Shown: in pieces, positions 26,590 through 34,923 of the stretch
Layout: each line of letters starts with the position of its first letter
How positions within the stretch are numbered: position 1 is the first letter of the stretch
Assembly: GCF_000372965.1 (NCBI RefSeq)
Contig: NZ_KB890024.1
Span: 2,606,839-2,670,838, forward strand
Direction of reading: 5' to 3'
Source of the DNA: Hoeflea sp. 108
Lineage (GTDB): Bacteria; Pseudomonadota; Alphaproteobacteria; Rhizobiales; Rhizobiaceae
Length of the DNA stretch: 64,000 bases
The notes under the pieces: model-generated
Told to the model about the DNA's origin: nothing
Seen by the model: the letters and a program-made list of their open reading frames with translations, nothing else
Database searches by the model: none
Position numbers and translations under genes: made by a program

Positions 26590-27320
26590 GGCGACTTGCG
26601 GCTCCTCAGATGCTCGATCATCAGTCTGTCCTCAGGTCTGCCCCTGGCCTCCAGCGCCTTTATGCCCCCGGCGGCAAAGACCGCGACAGCCGATAGCAGG
26701 CGAGACAGCGTGGCGGCGGCCGAACGATCGAAGCGGAACCAGGCGCCCTTGGACAGCCTTGCGATCTCCTTGAATGCGCGTTCGGCAGCGGCGTCATGCC
26801 CTTCCTGGAAGACAAAGGCCGGTACGCCGAGCAAGCCCAGATGCCCGGCCTTCTCGGCCAGCTCGTCGATGTTCTCTTCCATCGCATCGCCGATATAGAC
26901 CAGGGCATCGACCTTTGCGGCTCCGGTTTCCTTCAGCGCATGGCTCAGTACCTTGCCGACCTGCGTCTGGCCGCTGCGGCACTGGATGGACGTCATCAGC
27001 TTCTTGAGGGAACCTGTTTCGGCAACGAATTTCGACGCCCGGCATTCACCGAGGCCACGGAAATAGACGAGCTGGACATTGAGCCTGCCTGTGTTGCCGA
27101 CGGCATCGAACATCTGACCCTGCAGTTCGCAGGCGAGGTCCCATGTCGGCTGGCGGCTCATGGTCGCGTCGAGCGCGAGGATCAGTCGGCCTCCGGCCTG
27201 GCCGGCTTTGGCCATAGCACGCGCCTGACGGACAAACGCGTCGACTTCCGATGCGTCCGAACGGCGCTCGGCCGGCGGACGGGTGGCTGACGTAACCGGG
27301 GGCTTGTTTGCGTCGCTCAT
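26586..27320 (-). CDS. VWA domain-containing protein
   Basis: Cytosolic protein of 244 residues with a von Willebrand A fold. LILALDATMS gives a DxTxS variant of the MIDAS metal motif, and LVYIGDAMEEN supplies a later MIDAS Asp. The C-terminal part is Ala/Leu-rich. The start at 27320 (MSDANKPP) precedes the domain by about 45 residues. It is translationally coupled to the J-domain gene downstream. The ligand and role are not known; no terB or terD gene is adjacent. Confidence 0.8.
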   Translation of the reverse strand: MSDANKPPVTSATRPPAERRSDASEVDAFVRQARAMAKAGQAGGRLILALDATMSRQPTWDLACELQGQMFDAVGNTGRLNVQLVYFRGLGECRASKFVAETGSLKKLMTSIQCRSGQTQVGKVLSHALKETGAAKVDALVYIGDAMEENIDELAEKAGHLGLLGVPAFVFQEGHDAAAERAFKEIARLSKGAWFRFDRSAAATLSRLLSAVAVFAAGGIKALEARGRPEDRLMIEHLRSRKSP

Positions 27321-27384
27321 CACACAAGAAGATGTGGCGAGCCGCGTCGGCTTGCAAGCCCGTCCTTGCACGCCACGAGCTGGC

Positions 27385-27822
27385 CTAAAGCAGGCCGAGC
27401 TCCGCCAGCTCCAGACGCAGCTTCGGCGGCATTTCGGCAAGTGCCGCGTTGCCCTGGCCCAGATCCAGCGGCGCATCGGCAGGCTTGAGGTAGCGCCAGC
27501 CCTGGAACGCGCGGCGCGGCTGCCACTCGGTACGCACCACAGTCGGCTCGAGGACCAGATGGCAACGGCCGATGCCTTCGGAATCGGTGAACGGCCTGAT
27601 TTCAAGAAGCCGTTGGCGACATTGCACGGAGCCCTTGATCACCCAATAGAGCGAACCGCCCGCAGTCAGCTCTTCGCCGCGCGTCGGCACCATGCGGGTC
27701 GTGTGGAATTGCTCCACGGGCTCGCTGGCGCGACGCCGCTCATCAAGGCGGAAGGCGATCCATTCCTCGAGGTCCTCGACGCTATCGCAGCCGACGCAAA
27801 GCTTGATGAGATTGAGCGACAT
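27385..27822 (-). CDS. DUF1489 family protein
   Basis: 145-residue cytosolic protein of unknown function found in many alphaproteobacteria. It begins MSLNLIKLCVGCDSVEDLEEW and contains the conserved HTTRMVPTR and GSLYWVIKGSVQCRQRLLEI segments and RPRRAFQGWRYL-like QPRRAFQGWRYLKP near the end. It lies 64 nt upstream of the VWA gene, in the same direction. No catalytic motif is recognised. Confidence 0.85.
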   Translation of the reverse strand: MSLNLIKLCVGCDSVEDLEEWIAFRLDERRRASEPVEQFHTTRMVPTRGEELTAGGSLYWVIKGSVQCRQRLLEIRPFTDSEGIGRCHLVLEPTVVRTEWQPRRAFQGWRYLKPADAPLDLGQGNAALAEMPPKLRLELAELGLL

Positions 27823-27842
27823 GGTCCGAAACTAGTGCCTCG

Positions 27843-27865
27843 GGCCGGCGCATTCAACGCCGGCC
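27843..27865 (-). terminator. GC-rich hairpin behind sdaA
   Basis: GGCCGGCG and its complement form a perfect 8-bp stem with a 7-nt loop, 16 nt beyond the sdaA stop on the minus strand. There is no T-run on the minus strand, so it may act only weakly or through pausing before the DUF1489 gene. Confidence 0.4.
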
Positions 27866-27881
27866 GGAGTTTTGCACAGGC

Positions 27882-29285
27882 TCAGCATTCGACGACGTTG
27901 ACCGCGAGGCCGCCGAGGCTGGTTTCCTTGTACTTCTCGCTCATGTCCATACCGGTCTGGCGCATGGTCTCGATGGCGGCGTCAAGCGGCACGAAGTGCT
28001 TGCCATCGCCCTTGATGGCGAGCGATGCAGCTGTCACCGCCTTCACCGCGCCCAGCGCATTGCGCTCGATGCAGGGCACCTGGACGAGACCGGCAACCGG
28101 ATCGCAGGTCATGCCGAGATGATGTTCAAGGGCGATCTCGGCCGCGTTCTCGACCTGCTCGGCAGTGCCACCCATCACCGCGCACAGGCCTGCCGCGGCC
28201 ATGGCCGAGGCAGAGCCCACCTCACCCTGGCAGCCGACCTCCGCGCCAGAGATGGAGGCGTTGGTCTTGATGATGCCGCCAACAGCCGCTGCCGTCAGCA
28301 GGAAGTCGCGGATGCTGTCCTTGTCGGCCTCGACATGGAAATGCAGCCAGTAGCGCAGGACCGCGGGCAGCGTGCCTGCCGCACCGTTGGTTGGTGCCGT
28401 GACAACGCGGCCGCCGGCGGCGTTTTCCTCGTTGACCGCCATGGCGTAGATCGACAGCCAGTCATTGGCGAGCAGCGGGTTGGGACGGTTCTGGCTCCAC
28501 TGTTCCTGCAGCTTGTCATGCAGCTGGCGGGCACGGCGACGAACCTTGAGCCCGCCAGGCATGATGCCGTCCTGCGACAGGCCCCGGTCGATGCAGCGGC
28601 TCATCGCGTCCCAGATGGCGTCGAGCCCCTCGTCGAGGTCGGCGCGCGCCATGTGCACTTCCTCGTTGGCCCGCTTCATCTCCGCGATGGAGAGCCCGCT
28701 GCGTGCGGCCATGGCCAGCATTTCGACAGCGGTGGAGAAGGGATAGGGCACGCGTTTGCCGGCAGCCGGCGCTGCGGTCTTCGCCTTCATGCGCTGCAGC
28801 TCTTCTTCGGAGACGACGAAGCCGCCGCCGATCGAATAATAGATGCGCTTGAGCAGCAGCCGGTCGGAGGAATCATAGGCGTAGAAGGCCATGCCATTGG
28901 CGTGGCCGAGCAGCGGCGTCTTCTTGTCGAGCACCATGTCGACGGTCGGATCGAAACGATAGGACGGATGGCCGGGCGGCGAGACGCGCTTGTCACGGCC
29001 AACCTGCTCGACGATGGCGTCCGACGTGTCGGGATCGACGGTGACGGGCGTCAGGCCGGTCAGGCCGAGGATGACGGCGCGGTCGCTGCCGTGGCCGACG
29101 CCGGTATAGGCGAGCGAGCCATGCAGGCTGGCGCCGACGCGATCGACCTTGGCGCCGGCCGGTCGCGGCCAGTCACCGCCGAGCACTTCGTCGAGGAAAC
29201 GGGCAGCCGCCGTCATCGGCCCCATCGTGTGCGAACTCGACGGACCAATGCCGATCTTGAACAGGTCGAATACCGAAAGAAACAA
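27882..29285 (-). CDS. sdaA: L-serine ammonia-lyase (iron-sulfur serine dehydratase)
   Basis: Deaminates L-serine to pyruvate and ammonia with a [4Fe-4S] cluster. At 467 residues it is the single-chain form, with the beta domain first (FKIGIGPSSSHTMGPM) and the alpha domain last (GGLKVRRRA, NASISGAEVGCQGEVG, MTCDPVAGLVQVPCIERN). Those Cys segments and the C-terminal Cys are expected to hold the cluster. Expression cannot be judged. It is followed by a hairpin and preceded by 620 nt holding a separate small gene. Confidence 0.95.
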   Translation of the reverse strand: MFLSVFDLFKIGIGPSSSHTMGPMTAAARFLDEVLGGDWPRPAGAKVDRVGASLHGSLAYTGVGHGSDRAVILGLTGLTPVTVDPDTSDAIVEQVGRDKRVSPPGHPSYRFDPTVDMVLDKKTPLLGHANGMAFYAYDSSDRLLLKRIYYSIGGGFVVSEEELQRMKAKTAAPAAGKRVPYPFSTAVEMLAMAARSGLSIAEMKRANEEVHMARADLDEGLDAIWDAMSRCIDRGLSQDGIMPGGLKVRRRARQLHDKLQEQWSQNRPNPLLANDWLSIYAMAVNEENAAGGRVVTAPTNGAAGTLPAVLRYWLHFHVEADKDSIRDFLLTAAAVGGIIKTNASISGAEVGCQGEVGSASAMAAAGLCAVMGGTAEQVENAAEIALEHHLGMTCDPVAGLVQVPCIERNALGAVKAVTAASLAIKGDGKHFVPLDAAIETMRQTGMDMSEKYKETSLGGLAVNVVEC

Positions 29286-29431
29286 AGCTCACTCCCTGCG
29301 ACGGCGGCTCTTGTCGCATTACTATGCGATCTTTCCGCCCTTTTCACGCTCGCCGCTAGACGCGATCCGACGCGGTTTGCTCAGCGCGCGACATTCGAAA
29401 AAACCTCTGACTTGCGCAAGACCGCAAAACA

Positions 29432-29459
29432 AAAAAGCGCGGACTAGGCCGCGCTTTTT
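29432..29459 (-). terminator. Strong intrinsic terminator of the small membrane protein gene
   Basis: AAAAAGCGCGG pairs with CCGCGCTTTTT around a 6-nt loop. On the minus strand it ends in six T residues and lies 37 nt past the stop of the 43-residue gene. The stem's U tract on both sides makes it bidirectional in principle. A tandem 11-bp copy (TGTATCCAATT) lies between it and the gene. Confidence 0.85.
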
Positions 29460-29495
29460 GTATCCAATTCTGTATCCAATTTGAAGGGTGCTTGT

Positions 29496-29627
29496 TCAGC
29501 CTCCGGCGACCACCGCCGCCTTTTCGGCACCGCCGCTGACGAGCCACGCAAGAAGCAGAAAAACAGCAAATCCGATCACTGCCTTGGCCGTCAGACCCCA
29601 GCAGGATTTCTGAACGTTGTCGTCCAT
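29496..29627 (-). CDS. Small single-pass membrane protein (43 residues)
   Basis: Reads as a polar N-terminus (MDDNVQKSCWGLTAKA), one hydrophobic helix (VIGFAVFLLLAWLVSGG, about residues 17-33), then AEKAAVVAGG. A GAAAGGT sequence lies 13 nt upstream of the ATG, somewhat far. A strong minus-strand terminator follows. The length and architecture fit a conserved small membrane protein, but no family is recognised. It fills the otherwise empty interval between sdaA and the DUF599 gene. Confidence 0.6.
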   Translation of the reverse strand: MDDNVQKSCWGLTAKAVIGFAVFLLLAWLVSGGAEKAAVVAGG

Positions 29628-29911
29628 GATGTGTTGCAAGACCTTTCGTTCGGCGAGCAGGCGGTGCGTCCGCCATTCCGGCTCGTCCCGAGTACGACAG
29701 CTGGATACGACTTTGCGCGACGCTTCGCAACTGCGAAAAATGGCGAAACCATGGCAAGGCCATCGGGACAGTCACGTCTCGGTCATTACAAATTTAGACA
29801 AATCATAGACTTATTCGAAATCGCGCATTCACGCATCGTCAACATTTGCGGCCGGAAAACGGCGGCTGCAGCACCTCGAAAACGCGCTTCCGGCCGTGCT
29901 ATTGCTAGCGG

Positions 29912-30670
29912 ATGTTCGACGATTCCTTCCCATTGCTCGCATCGATGAGCCATCTCGACGTGGCAGCACTTGCCTTCTTCGTCGCCGGCTGGCTGTTCCA
30001 TACCGCCGCAGCCAATGGCCATATCGTCAAGCGGCTGTCGCTGACCCGCGCCATGAACGCGCAGCGTGCTGCCTGGATGGCAACCATGGCGCGGCGCGAG
30101 GTTCGGATCGTCGACACCTCGATCATGAACGGATTGCAGCAAGGCACGGCTTTCTTCGCCTCCAGTTCGCTCATCGCCATCGGCGGCTGCTTTGCGCTTC
30201 TGGGCGCGTCCGACCGCGTGCTCGCCGTATTGAGCGACGTGCCGCTGGCCGGCGACACCGCCCGCCCGCTCTTCGAGGTCAAGGTGTTCGGCCTGATCTT
30301 CATCCTCGCCTATTCGTTCTTCAAGTTCGGCTGGGCCTACCGTCTCTTCAACTATTGCTCGATCCTGATCGGCGCGGTGCCGCATCTGACCGCCAGCAAG
30401 GAACCCGACGAGGCGATCCTCACAGCCGTGATGCGGGCAACCCGCATGAACGTGCTCGCCGGCAAGCATTTCAACGCCGGCCTGCGTGGCATCTTCTTCT
30501 CGATCGGCTATCTCGGCTGGTTCGTCGACGCCCGTGTCTTCTTCCTCACCACAGCCCTACTTCTCGCAGTTCTGATCAGGCGGCAGTTCTTCTCGGAAGC
30601 GCGTCAGGCCGTGCTGGTTCAGAGCCCCGGGCCGGGAAACGGTTCATCGATCCGTCCCGACAGCCAATAG
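29912..30670 (+). CDS. DUF599 domain-containing membrane protein
   Basis: 252-residue protein with about four to five membrane segments. The segments MSHLDVAALAFFVAGWLFHTA, RIVDTSIMNGLQQGTAFFASSSLIAIGG and FIYSFFKFGWAYRLFNY-like YSFFKFGWAYRLFNYCSILIGA are typical of DUF599. Translation could begin at 29912 or at the second Met, 29945, which starts the conserved domain. Function unknown. Its last 52 nt overlap the oppositely oriented ydcF-like gene. Confidence 0.83.
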   Translation: MFDDSFPLLASMSHLDVAALAFFVAGWLFHTAAANGHIVKRLSLTRAMNAQRAAWMATMARREVRIVDTSIMNGLQQGTAFFASSSLIAIGGCFALLGASDRVLAVLSDVPLAGDTARPLFEVKVFGLIFILAYSFFKFGWAYRLFNYCSILIGAVPHLTASKEPDEAILTAVMRATRMNVLAGKHFNAGLRGIFFSIGYLGWFVDARVFFLTTALLLAVLIRRQFFSEARQAVLVQSPGPGNGSSIRPDSQ

Positions 30671-31416
30671 GCAAACAGTCCGATCCATTCGCGCAGCGCC
30701 ATCGTCGTGTTCTGCAGAGAATCGGCCGGATTATCGGTGAACAGGCCGACGCCCTCCTGCCCCGACGTGCGGTAGTCGACCGGCCAGGCGACGACCTGGA
30801 AGCCGGCCTTGGCAAACAGGGCCATCGAGCGCGGCATATGGAAGGCCGAGGTGACCAGCAGCCAGGTTTCGCCCGGCTTAGGTGTCACCATCTCCTTGGA
30901 GAAGACAGCGTTTTCGTAGGTGTTGCGCGAACGGCCTTCGAGGATCATCCGATCGCGCGACACGCCGAGCGCCTCGAGCAGGCGGGGCGCGGTATCGGCA
31001 TCGCCCTCGCCTTCGAGGACCAGCGTCCCGGTGCCGCCGGAGATGACCACTTTCGCATCCGGATAGCGACGCGCTAGGACAGCGGTCTCGACCATGCGGT
31101 CGCCGCCGCTGTTGAGCTCATAACCACCGCGGGCGAGATTGATCGCGCCTTCGAAGCCGCCGCCGAGCACGACGATGCCGTCGACCCTGGCAGGCTGCGG
31201 CGGCCGCGGGAACCGTTCTTCAAGCGGATTGAGCATGAGCGAGCCGAGCGACGTCCATGTGGCCAGCGCAAGCACCAGGAAGGACAGCAAGGCCGTAGCG
31301 CGGAACAGGCGGCGCCAGCCGAAGAGGCTGGCAACCAGTCCGGCCGCAAGCAGGAATATCGCAAAATTGAGCGGCTGGGCGAAGAACCAGAAGATCTTTG
31401 AGAGGTAGAAGAACAT
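30619..31416 (-). CDS. YdcF family (DUF218/ElyC-like) membrane protein
   Basis: 265-residue protein with two N-terminal membrane segments and a DUF218 domain. Motifs DGIVVLGGGFEGA, KVVISGGTG and EGRSRNTYENA with LLVTSAFHMPRSM are characteristic. ElyC/SanA relatives affect envelope precursors and undecaprenyl use. The C-terminus overlaps the convergent DUF599 gene by 52 nt. Confidence 0.87.
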   Translation of the reverse strand: MFFYLSKIFWFFAQPLNFAIFLLAAGLVASLFGWRRLFRATALLSFLVLALATWTSLGSLMLNPLEERFPRPPQPARVDGIVVLGGGFEGAINLARGGYELNSGGDRMVETAVLARRYPDAKVVISGGTGTLVLEGEGDADTAPRLLEALGVSRDRMILEGRSRNTYENAVFSKEMVTPKPGETWLLVTSAFHMPRSMALFAKAGFQVVAWPVDYRTSGQEGVGLFTDNPADSLQNTTMALREWIGLFAYWLSGRIDEPFPGPGL

Positions 31417-31437
31417 TTCGCCCTCTGAAAAGCGTTA

Positions 31438-31473
31438 GAGCGCCTTGTGTCCCTCAGGATTCACAAGGCGCTC
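31438..31473. terminator. 12-bp perfect inverted repeat between gatA and ydcF-like gene
   Basis: GAGCGCCTTGTG (31438-31449) and its complement (31462-31473) enclose a 12-nt loop. On the minus strand it is followed by TAACGCTTTTC. It lies about 75 nt past the gatA stop and 22 nt before the next start. It may be a terminator for gatA or a mobile intergenic repeat element; the sequence alone does not decide. Confidence 0.5.
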
Positions 31474-31547
31474 CAACTCATTGAACAATCGGCGTATCAC
31501 TCGTTCCAAGGATCAATTCCGATCCCAAGACAGGATGCAGTCGGCGC

Positions 31548-33053
31548 CTACCACCACTTCTGTGGCTGGAAGCGGCCGGCGGCCTGCTCGATGACATGGG
31601 CGGTCTGGAACAGCGTCTCTTCGTCGAAGGGGCGCCCGATGAGCTGGAGGCCGAGCGGCAGGCCGTGGCCGTCGAGGCCGGCAGGTACGGCGATGCCAGG
31701 CAGGCCAGCCATGTTGACCGTCACGGTGAAGATGTCGTTGAGGTACATCTTGACGGGATCGGAAGCCATGTCCTGGTCGGCGACGCCGAAGGCGGCCGAC
31801 GGCGTCGCCGGTGTCAGGATGACGTCGACGCCGGCAGCGAAAGCCAGCTCGAAGTCGCGCTTGATCAACGTCCGCACCTTCTGCGCCTGCAGGTAGTAGG
31901 CGTCGTAATAGCCGGCCGACAGCACATAGGTGCCGATCATGATGCGGCGCTTGACCTCGCGGCCGAAGCCGGCGGCGCGGGTGTTCTCGTACATCTCGAC
32001 GATGTCCTTGCCCGGCACGCGCAGGCCGTAGCGGACGCCGTCATAGCGGGCGAGGTTCGACGAGGCTTCTGCCGGGGCCACGATGTAGTAGGCCGGCAGC
32101 GCATATTTGGTATGCGGCAAAGAGATGTCGACGATTTCGGCCCCGGCATCCTTGAGCCAGGCAATGCCCTTCTGCCACAGCGCCTCGATGTCGTCGGGCA
32201 TGCCGTCGACGCGATATTCGCGGGGAATGCCGATCTTCATGCCCTTCAGCGACTTGCCGATGGCAGCTTCGTAGTCCGGTACCGGCATGTCGACCGAGGT
32301 CGTGTCCTTGGCGTCGACCGAGGCCATAGACTTGAGCAGGATGGCGGCATCACGCACGTCGCGCGCGATCGGGCCGGCCTGGTCGAGCGACGAAGCGAAG
32401 GCAACCGTACCCCAGCGGGACACGCGGCCATAGGTCGGCTTGATGCCGACAGTGCCGGTGAAGGCGGCTGGCTGGCGGATCGAGCCGCCGGTATCGGTGG
32501 CGGTTGCGCCGGCGCAGAGCCAGGCGGCAACCGCCGCGGCCGAGCCGCCCGACGAACCGCCGGGCACCAACTGCGTATTGTCGAGCGAACGGCCAGCCCC
32601 CTCGCCGCGCGAACGCCGCCAGGGGTTGATCACCGGACCGTAATAGGACGTCTCGTTGGACGAGCCCATGGCGAACTCGTCCATGTTGAGCTTGCCCAGC
32701 ATGACCGCGCCGTCAGCCCAGAGATTGGCCGTGACGGTCGATTCGTAGCGCGGCTTGAAGCCGTCGAGCACGTGGCTGCAGGCCTGGGTGTGCACGCCTT
32801 CGGTGGCAAACAGGTCCTTGATGCCGAGCGGAATGCCCTCGAGCGCGCCGCCCTCGCCCTTGGCAAGCTTGGCATCGGAAACCTTGGCCATCTCGCGCGC
32901 CTTGTCCGGCGTCGTTGCGATATAGGCGTTGAAGGTCGGATTGGCCTGTTCGATGGCCTGCACATAGGCCTCGGTCAGCTCCGAAGCGGTGATTTCCTTG
33001 CCGCGCAGCTTCTCGCGCGCTTCGGCAATCGTCAGTCGGGTCAGATCGGTCAT
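31548..33053 (-). CDS. gatA: Asp-tRNA(Asn)/Glu-tRNA(Gln) amidotransferase subunit GatA
   Basis: Amidase subunit of GatCAB that converts Glu-tRNAGln or Asp-tRNAAsn. It has the amidase signature: Lys in GIPLGIKDLF and the glycine/serine-rich PGGSSGGSAAAVAA block that carries the catalytic Ser pair, with DTGGSIRQPAAF following. The start at 33053 (MTDLTRLTIAEAREK) is chosen over one 7 residues upstream. 501 residues. It follows gatC by 69 nt; gatB is not in the window. Confidence 0.95.
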   Translation of the reverse strand: MTDLTRLTIAEAREKLRGKEITASELTEAYVQAIEQANPTFNAYIATTPDKAREMAKVSDAKLAKGEGGALEGIPLGIKDLFATEGVHTQACSHVLDGFKPRYESTVTANLWADGAVMLGKLNMDEFAMGSSNETSYYGPVINPWRRSRGEGAGRSLDNTQLVPGGSSGGSAAAVAAWLCAGATATDTGGSIRQPAAFTGTVGIKPTYGRVSRWGTVAFASSLDQAGPIARDVRDAAILLKSMASVDAKDTTSVDMPVPDYEAAIGKSLKGMKIGIPREYRVDGMPDDIEALWQKGIAWLKDAGAEIVDISLPHTKYALPAYYIVAPAEASSNLARYDGVRYGLRVPGKDIVEMYENTRAAGFGREVKRRIMIGTYVLSAGYYDAYYLQAQKVRTLIKRDFELAFAAGVDVILTPATPSAAFGVADQDMASDPVKMYLNDIFTVTVNMAGLPGIAVPAGLDGHGLPLGLQLIGRPFDEETLFQTAHVIEQAAGRFQPQKWW

Positions 33054-33122
33054 TGCGAATTCACTTCGTGTCACGCAGCCGAAAGCTGCTTTTGATGGGA
33101 CAAGGAACGGGCTGGCTCGGGC

Positions 33123-33410
33123 CTATTCCACCACTTTCGGCACAAGGAAGAAATTCTCGTCGGTGGCCGGCGCGTTGGCGACGATGTCGGCCGCCTTGTT
33201 GCCGTCGGTGACGACGTCAGTGCGCTTCTTCATGTCCATCGGCGTCACCGAGGTCATCGGCTCGACGCCTGTCACGTCAACTTCGTTGAGCTGCTCGACG
33301 AAGCCGAGGATGGTGTTCAGTTCGCCCGTCATGCGCTGGGCATCGTCTTCGCTCACCGCAATGCGGGCAAGGTGCGCGACGCGCTTGACGGTCTTGAGAT
33401 CAACGGACAT
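33123..33410 (-). CDS. gatC: Asp-tRNA(Asn)/Glu-tRNA(Gln) amidotransferase subunit GatC
   Basis: Small helical/loop subunit (95 residues) that wraps around GatA and joins it to GatB. It starts MSVDLKTVKRVAHLARIAVSEDDAQRM and continues with LNTILGFVEQLNEVDVTGVEPM, a near-perfect match to the family. It heads the gatCA pair. Confidence 0.95.
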   Translation of the reverse strand: MSVDLKTVKRVAHLARIAVSEDDAQRMTGELNTILGFVEQLNEVDVTGVEPMTSVTPMDMKKRTDVVTDGNKAADIVANAPATDENFFLVPKVVE

Positions 33411-33491
33411 CGAAAAACTCCGGCAAACCGGGAAAAGGGAATAGCTCGGGCTATAACGGCGCTGGACGCGACGCGCAACATGGATGATGCA

Positions 33492-33911
33492 TCACGGCAG
33501 GGCGACACCGTCGCACAGATAATAGCTGCCGGCATTGTCGGTCTGCGGCCCCTCGTCGTCGACACTGCGCACGGAGGCGACATCCAGCTGCGTCGGGCTG
33601 AGTTCAAGGATCGACAGCGTGTCGGGGAACATGTGGCCCGGCTCGTGGCACAGAGCCGTCACCGCCCAGGCAGGGAAACGCTTGGCCCTGATGATGTTGA
33701 CGAACTCGCAACTGTATTCGGCGCTGTCGATGCCACGCGCCGACAAAACCAGCGTACCGGAATCGATCAGGCTCTTGACCGATTCTTTCTTGGCCTGCGC
33801 GCAGAGTTCCTCGGATTGCAGGTAGACACCCTTGATGAAGTCCTCGGCGCTCGCCGCTGATGCGCCGCATAGCAGCGCCGACAGGACCGCGAACAAACCA
33901 ACTTTCCTCAT
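33492..33911 (-). CDS. Small secreted protein of unknown function
   Basis: 139 residues with a clear signal peptide (cleavage expected after residue 22, ASA-ED). The mature part has four Cys (37, 68, 88, 133), enough for two disulfides, and no known catalytic motif; HEPGHMF around residue 90 contains two His but not HExxH. No family recognised. It stands alone, about 80 nt upstream of gatC and about 130 nt downstream of the UPF0173 gene. Confidence 0.72.
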   Translation of the reverse strand: MRKVGLFAVLSALLCGASAASAEDFIKGVYLQSEELCAQAKKESVKSLIDSGTLVLSARGIDSAEYSCEFVNIIRAKRFPAWAVTALCHEPGHMFPDTLSILELSPTQLDVASVRSVDDEGPQTDNAGSYYLCDGVALP

Positions 33912-34044
33912 TGCCGCTCACCTCGCCGGGCGTGACTTGATGTTGGAGCGGATGCACTCGCTATCGTTCGTGCGCCCGTTCCAACTATTCCGTTTTGCCG
34001 CATTTGTGCGACGCCGGTTGATTCCAACCGGGCTGCAAAATGCT

Positions 34045-34752
34045 CTAGATCTCGACAGTGACACCGACCTTGGGCAGCACCACATCGACGCCCGAACCGT
34101 CCATGCCGTCGACGAATTTTTCCGCCGTCTGGTCGATAACAGGGAAGCTGGCGTAGTGGCAGGGCACCACGGTCTCGAATTTGAAGAAGCGCTGACACGC
34201 AAGTGCTGCCACCGCCCCGCCCATGGTGAAACGGTCGCCGATCGGCACGATGCCGATCTTTGGCTCGTGCAGTTCGTTGATGAGGCCCATGTCGGAGAAG
34301 ATGTCGGTATCGCCCATGTGATAGAGCGTCCGCTCCTCCTCGAAATGAAGGATCAGCCCGGCCGGATTTCCGAGATATGTATTCGCCCCACCCGCGCCGC
34401 TCGCCGACGACGAGTGCTGTGCCGCGACGAAGGTGGTGGTGAAGCCGCCGCAATCGACGGTGCCGCCGATGTTGCCGGGATTGATCTGCTTGTCGGAAAC
34501 GCCCTTGCCGACGAGATACATGCATATCTCGAAATTGGCGACGAGCATGGCGCTGGTCTTCTTCAGGATCTCGGCGGCATCGCCGATATGGTCGTCATGG
34601 CCATGGGTCAACAGCACATGGGTAGCGCCGTCGGCCGCCTGCTCCCACGACTTGCCCCAGGACGGATTACCGCTCAGGAACGGATCGATCAGGATTTTCG
34701 CTCCAGCCGCCTCGACACGGAACGCCGAATGTCCAAACCAGGTGAGTTTCAT
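34045..34752 (-). CDS. UPF0173 metal-dependent hydrolase (MBL fold)
   Basis: 235-residue beta-lactamase-fold protein. It opens MKLTWFGHSAFRVE and has THGHDDHIGDA, the HxHxDH zinc motif, then GDTDIFSDM and C-terminal VPCHYASFPVIDQ supplying the other ligands. These match the UPF0173 family; the physiological substrate is unknown. It is divergent from ruvX. Confidence 0.92.
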   Translation of the reverse strand: MKLTWFGHSAFRVEAAGAKILIDPFLSGNPSWGKSWEQAADGATHVLLTHGHDDHIGDAAEILKKTSAMLVANFEICMYLVGKGVSDKQINPGNIGGTVDCGGFTTTFVAAQHSSSASGAGGANTYLGNPAGLILHFEEERTLYHMGDTDIFSDMGLINELHEPKIGIVPIGDRFTMGGAVAALACQRFFKFETVVPCHYASFPVIDQTAEKFVDGMDGSGVDVVLPKVGVTVEI

Positions 34753-34923
34753 ATGTCCGGCGCTCCCGTATTTCGTTGTCGGCTCGAATGGCTGCCTATC
34801 CGGAAATCGTTTCCGGCTTTGACGGCCATCCAGTAGAGGATAGAACGCGGCGAGCGCCAGTCAAATGGTGCCTCGCGATTGCAGCGCCCCACATCTTCGT
34901 TGCGCTGTCGAAAGGAACGTTGC

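Noticed and set aside
29459..29481. Tandem 11-bp copies of TGTATCCAATT as a possible attachment site.
   Set aside because: No integrase, tRNA end or foreign gene is nearby, and the copies are only 12 bp apart.
34014..34031. CCGGTTG-ATTC-CAACCGG hairpin behind the UPF0173 gene as a terminator.
   Set aside because: The stem is only 7 bp and no T-run follows on the minus strand.
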